Positions 59,410 to 64,000 of a DNA stretch of 64,000 nt are shown one piece after another. The first letter of the stretch is position 1. Each line of letters opens with the position of its first letter. Position numbers and translations under genes: made by a program. Origin of the DNA: Allantophomopsis cytisporea (Eukaryota > Ascomycota > Leotiomycetes > Phacidiales > Phacidiaceae); NCBI GenBank assembly GCA_024752435.1, contig CP103035.1:1426001-1490000 (forward strand), given 5' to 3'. A model generated the notes under the pieces. That model did not search any database. It had not been told where the DNA came from and saw nothing but the letters and a program-made list of their open reading frames with translations.

Positions 59410-62400
59410 TCACCAACTTCCGCGGCGATCACTCTTAGTGTCCTCGATACCCTCCCATGGCAAATCGAGCTCACTTTCCTCAGAGTTCTCAGAAGATGTC
59501 TCCTCATCCTTGTTATTATTTTCCTTCTCAACACGGACATCAACACCGATACTCATAAGAGTAATCTCGACGTCCTTCTCGGAAAGTTCCTGGCCGCTTT
59601 GCTTCTGTCCCTCAAGGACATCATACAGAGCATAGATCTGGTCACTCTTTGTGTCGATATTCTTCAACAGACCAGTGATCTTCTCGTGGACATGCTTGCG
59701 CTTGCGCTTGCTGAGACTGGGGTCGTGTTGGTTGTAAAGGCTCTGGTATTGAGCAAGCTCCATCTTGATGTGGGCAAGCTCGTCCTGGAGACCTTTCATA
59801 ACTGTAGCCAAGGCGAGGCCTGGCGCAACAGATGGCCGCATAGTTGGCTCATCCTCATATGGTGTAGCAACTGGCATACGCTCAGATACTGGAATGGGCT
59901 TCTCGATGTTGATAGTGTGCTTACACTCTACCTTTCCGGAAGCTGTGTCAAAAGATGCAATACGTGTGCAGACAGTGCAGTTGTGACCATCGTGCTTAGC
60001 GAGGTTATCAAGGACCTTGCGTGCACTTGAAGAGAGAGCTGGGCCCTCGGTGGTGGCGTTCTTAACATTAACAGTGATATCTGGGAGAATGAAGGCAGAA
60101 GTCATATCTTCATCAAGGCGGCGACGGTTGCTTCTGGTGCTAAGAACCGAGGTCTCGGAGTGACGTCTGCGCTCAGAAGTAGTAGAGCGCATAGTGTCAT
60201 CCTTTGCATCAGCAACGGTGGGCTTCTTCAAGATCCCAGCAGGTGCCTTATTGGATCCTTTGCGGATTACGGTATTATCGCTGCGATTGTGATCGGATTT
60301 GTGAGATCGAGCAGAGTAGATAGTATCATCGCGTTCCTGGACAGCAGACGGGGCTCTGAGGACTTCAAGCAGTTTCTTTGCCTTTTGTTGGTCTTCAATA
60401 TGTTGGCGGACTCTGGCTGCTTCAGCCTCAACACTGGCCAAGTACGCTTCAAATTCATCCGTTTGGTTCGTAACAAGGTTGCGGGTTCTGTTGTTGCGAG
60501 TCTTTGCGTTGTATAATTCCGTAGATCCTTCAATGGAAGAACCAGATCCAAAAGACCCCATAGTGTCATCATTGGCGTTGCTGATTCTAGAGTCGCGGGT
60601 GGTATCGTCTTCGTAGGTGACACGCTGTCTAGACTGGGATCTAGATCTAGTACGTGTTGCTGGTTCGGGACGCTTCTCAGCTACAGAAGTGCGGCCACGC
60701 TTGGATGGAGTAGATTTGGAAGACTGGGTGCCGCGGATCTGGTTCTGAACCTCCTCAGTGATTCTAGCCTGCAGGTTGTCTATGGCAGCCTTATCAGAAG
60801 GCTGTCTCATATAAGATCTGGAGCGAGAACGCTCGCGAGTCTGAATGTTCTGAGTAGTCTCGTTTCTAAGGTCTTCAATCTCTTGAGTAAGATCAGCTTG
60901 AGACTTGCGTGCTGCTTTCACTGCATCGTCACGTCTCTGAATCTTGCGTCTCAGTTGAGACTCTTTCTCTTCCCACATGCGGGTGTTGTCATTATTGGCA
61001 GTTTCATATTCGGCAATCTGTCGTTTCATGAGCGCATTTTCACGTCTAAGCTCATCTTCAGCAGCTTCAAGTTGGGCAATCTGTCGCTTCAGATGCGCAA
61101 TTTCACGTCTGAGCTCATCATTCTCAGTGAGAAGACCTTCGTTGCTCTGGAAAGCCTCGGCCAACTGTCTGACAGCCTGATCACGCTCAGCGGTATTGGT
61201 AGTGAGACGCAACTCTTGGTTCGCAAACTTGCGCTCAGTGCCATCGAGACGACTCTGCAAAGCTTTGACTTGTGCCTCAAGCTCTATTTACCATTAGCTT
61301 TTTCCCAGTTCATTGACAGTATTGAACTTACTAGTCTTCTCAATAGCGCTTTTCTTGCTACGTCCATAATCTCCTTCACTGCTGCTATCGTCAAGACCGA
61401 GAGCGCTGTCAGCACGTCTACGGCGTTCAAGCTCTTTCTTCTCAGCTTCCAATTGGTAAACTTGTTGCTGGATCTCGGCATTACGTCTCTGCTCGTCAGC
61501 CTTCTCAGACTCGAGCTGTGCGACTCTATCTTGCAAGATTTGCAGAGATAGGAAGATGGCTTTCTCATCTTCTGGGACTGGAATACCATCAATCTGATGA
61601 TGCTTCTCTACAAGGGTCTTTCCCGAGCTACCAGAAGGAAGACGTTGAACCTGGCCACTCTGAGTGAAGACAGGAGTTCCATTTCTGAAGGCACCAGAGA
61701 CAAGCTCAGAAAGCTCTGGCATATTTGTTGGCAACAAGAATGATTGCTGGGTTTGAATTGGAGTGGTAAGGTTATTGGTAGAGTCAGCTTGTGCCTTGGA
61801 TGGAGTGGCATTACGCTTGTTTGTAATGGCTTCACGAAGCATATCATTGGATCTTTGCTGCTGTTGCTGTTGTCTCTTCTTTGCAGACTCCGGTTGCTGG
61901 GCCGGAGCATTTGGTTGGGTGCCTGGGAAGCGAGAGTTCTTTCCAGCAAAGGTGACGGTAGCCGGACGGCTTTCATCGTCCAAAAATGAAGTCTCGGTAT
62001 CATCAGTAACATGAGCTTGAAGGTTTGCAAAGCGGCGGCCCTGATCACCACTGGTATTGCGGCTGGCACCCGAGACATATGATGCAATTCTTGCTGGAGA
62101 AGCGCGTGGTTGCTTAATTTCCTTAAGTGGGGCGTAGTCGCGCTTGCTCTTGTTGTCCTTTCCAGATCTTCTAATGGAGTCCTGGTTGACTGCTCTAAGT
62201 GCCTTTCCGACGGGTGTAGTCATAACTTTGAAGTCGCCGACACGAACTGGTGGTGAGTTAATGTTGTCAGAGAAGTCAAGGCGTGGCAATCTGTTTGGAA
62301 TGCGCTCGCGTGGCTTTGCACCGCGACCGATTTCAATGTTCATGCTGTCGTCGGATTCTCCACCTTGCGAAAAGTCTGGGAAGGCACGTCCAATGGCTGA

Positions 62401-62679
62401 GGTGTTGATCATGAATTCTGGCTCACGACGACCAGTCCACTGTCCATATTTCTTAGCAGTGTCGCGAAGTTCTGGGAGTCTTTGAGAAAGATTGTCGGTG
62501 TCGAGGTTGCGTGTAGACATAATGGCTTCGTTTTCAGGATCGAAGTCGCTGATAGTAGAGTCGGTACTAACAGTACCATGCTGGGAACCAGTTGAGGATG
62601 CGAGGGAATCAATGGTTCGATTGAGATCGTGAGACATCTCGACTAGAAGTCTGCGCTGATGCTTCTGCTTGGGTGCCAT
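59410..62679 (-). CDS. Large coiled-coil spindle pole protein, Ppc89/Cep57-like
   Basis: Two exons, 62679-61332 and 61283-59410; the intron gtaagt...atag is phase 1. The protein is 1073 aa and the ATG at 62679 is the first true ATG. The N-terminal 1-~370 is Ser/Asn/Arg-rich and disordered. Long coiled coils follow (LQDRVAQLESEKADEQRRNA..., LDGTERKFANQELRLTTNTA...), then Arg/Ser-rich linkers. Near the end is a Cep57 microtubule-binding-like region (LATVMKGLQDELAHIKMELA...LSKRKRKHVHEKITGLL) and a second helix (DTKSDQIYALYDVLEGQK). This fits fungal Ppc89/SPB core proteins. An NCTVC pair with downstream VECKH resembles a degraded zinc site. A polyglutamine run lies near 61850-61875. The role at the spindle pole is inferred from the family. 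Confidence 0.8.
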
Positions 62680-64000
62680 TGCGGCCTCCAAGTACCGTGT
62701 GCACGTTGTTGTTGTTGATGATGTATGTTATGGTTGGAAGTACTCCGAAAGCCGTATGTTTATATAGCTGTACAGTCGCGTCGAACAAGTCTGGGGGGTT
62801 TTTTGTGATAGAACTGATGATGCGAAAGCTGCGTGTTGACTAATGAGCAAGTTTAGAGTAATATAAAAGTGGTTTGTGTTATTGGTAGCTTTCGTGATGT
62901 TGTATCGATGGCTTGGTTCCGGGGGAAGTGTAGGAGCAGACCTATGCTCGAGGTCGGGTTTGTTTACTTTCGCCAAATGCAAGAGCGCTTTGCAGCAAGA
63001 GCGATTTGCGACAACAACCTCAGGCATCAATAGATAAATAGAAGACTTCCAGGTGCATTTGTCGAAGGGCTCAAGGTATAACCAGGATAGCATAATTGTG
63101 GTGTTTTTTCAGATATCATATGGATTTAGATAGCTGAGCTCGCTGAAGAGAACATTGTTCTGTATAATTTTCTGGTTACAGACTTGATGCTCTTATTCGC
63201 AAAGCTTAGTTTGCAGCTGAAGCATTTTACTTTACGGTAAGTCATAGACTGCCTGTCCCCGCAAAACAAATGATCTGCCGTTAAATGCTTACTAGGATGG
63301 AGCAACAAGGCTGCTTGAGCGTTCCACCGTCATGGTTTCAGAGCTTCTAGCGAATCAAATAAATTCACATAAATCAAGCATCCAATAGTCTTGAGCATCG
63401 CATTAAACCGTTCGGGAAATTTGAACAAATATAATGCGAAAGATTGAAATTACTGACTTTGATCGTTATCATGCGAAATGCAGTGCCTTAGCTTCTTTTG
63501 GTTTTCGATTTCTAAAGCTAAGAGTGTTATCAAGGAAAATACTTCTGAAATATTGAAGAAGGGAGGCCGCAAAATGTAGGGGTATAATTGGAAGAGCATA
63601 TTGATTAACGGTTTATATCAAAGCACCGGTGCTGAAGAGGTTGAGACACTGCCACTACTAAATACTTGTAGAGTCTCGATAACTTCATAAGTCTTTAGGT
63701 ATGGATTATTAAGAGGTACAACTGACTGTATATATATGAAATTAGTGACTAGCTTGTGAACGCCCATCCCCTCGTCTCTAGATTTATAGTTAGTTGCGCA
63801 ACAATGACTCCTGATCAAGGTCACATCACTCAAAAAGCTTAGGAAGCTTCTAAATAGCAGTAAAGGCTTCTATGAGCAACAAAGTAGCAATTTACTTGGA
63901 CAGAACTGTGAAGCATCAGCGCATTCCATTGAGAGACTTTCTTGTCTTCGATATGGCGCTCTTGATATTTGTCGGCAGGTCGTAGCATTCTCTTACGTTG
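62680..64000. other. Intergenic to window end
   Basis: The promoter of the spindle pole protein and AT-rich intergenic DNA. No gene is supported. On the minus strand the last ~100 bp are open in two frames and could be the tail of an exon, but without more sequence nothing can be said. Confidence 0.45.

Noticed and set aside
60883..61551. 222-residue + strand hydrophobic ORF
   Set aside because: It is the antisense shadow of the coiled-coil spindle pole protein; Leu/Ser-rich sequence arises from the complement of Glu/Arg/Gln codons.
1..64000. CRISPR arrays, prokaryotic operons, functional tRNA or rRNA genes, intact transposons
   Set aside because: None seen on either strand; the gene structure is eukaryotic throughout.

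Overview
The window is nuclear DNA of a filamentous ascomycete. Genes are protein-coding, lie on both strands, and are split by short introns (about 45-130 bp, mostly GTRNGT...CTRAC...YAG). They include fungal-specific families: a UPF0658 Golgi protein, an Aur1-like PAP2 enzyme, a NUP-type purine nucleoside permease, a hybrid histidine kinase with the fungal PAS arrangement, and a Ppc89/Cep57-like spindle pole protein. Secreted plant-wall and glucan enzymes (a CE12 rhamnogalacturonan acetylesterase and a GH5 glucanase) suit a plant-associated fungus. A Leotiomycete (Botrytis/Sclerotinia-like) is my guess from general resemblance, not something the sequence proves.

Layout. 0-2.3 kb: the 3' end of methylmalonate-semialdehyde dehydrogenase, tail-to-tail with HMG-CoA lyase (branched-chain amino-acid catabolism). 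4.2-7.3 kb: an orphan membrane protein and a four-exon UPF0658 Golgi membrane protein. 9.1-10.5 kb: a secreted GH5 beta-1,3-glucanase. 11.3-14.9 kb: a six-exon hybrid histidine kinase whose second PAS exon carries an in-frame TAG. 17.4-18.7 kb: a PAP2/inositol-phosphorylceramide-synthase-like membrane enzyme.

18.7-27.2 kb is an accessory, gene-poor stretch. It holds a decayed AIG1-type GTPase pseudogene and a C2H2 zinc-finger-like gene that I assembled from five or six short exons. 27.2-28.6 kb: a secreted purine nucleoside permease. 29.2-34.6 kb: the Rif1 orthologue with PP1-docking motifs, divergent from Ric8 (35.8-37.5 kb). 38.6-39.6 kb: rhamnogalacturonan acetylesterase. 40.4-41.4 kb: an AT-hook/chromodomain protein. 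41.7-43.9 kb: a divergent MPDU1-like / Mediator Med8 pair.

45.7-46.9 kb: an F-box/2EXR-type protein of unknown role. 48.0-50.4 kb: mitochondrial aspartyl-tRNA synthetase. 52.0-54.2 kb: an AP180/YAP180-type clathrin adaptor whose first intron is GC-AG. 54.5-55.5 kb: the TFIIH/CAK subunit Tfb3 (MAT1). 56.2-58.1 kb: URI/Bud27. 58.65-58.86 kb: a short tandem repeat. 59.4-62.7 kb: a large coiled-coil spindle pole protein. The rest is intergenic.

Most genes are ordinary housekeeping loci. The points most worth a second look are the nonsense codon in the histidine kinase, the GTPase relic beside a zinc-finger gene, the exon-to-intron sequence echo inside that gene, the GC-AG intron, and a low-complexity insertion in HMG-CoA lyase. 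I saw no convincing evidence of an entirely new system.
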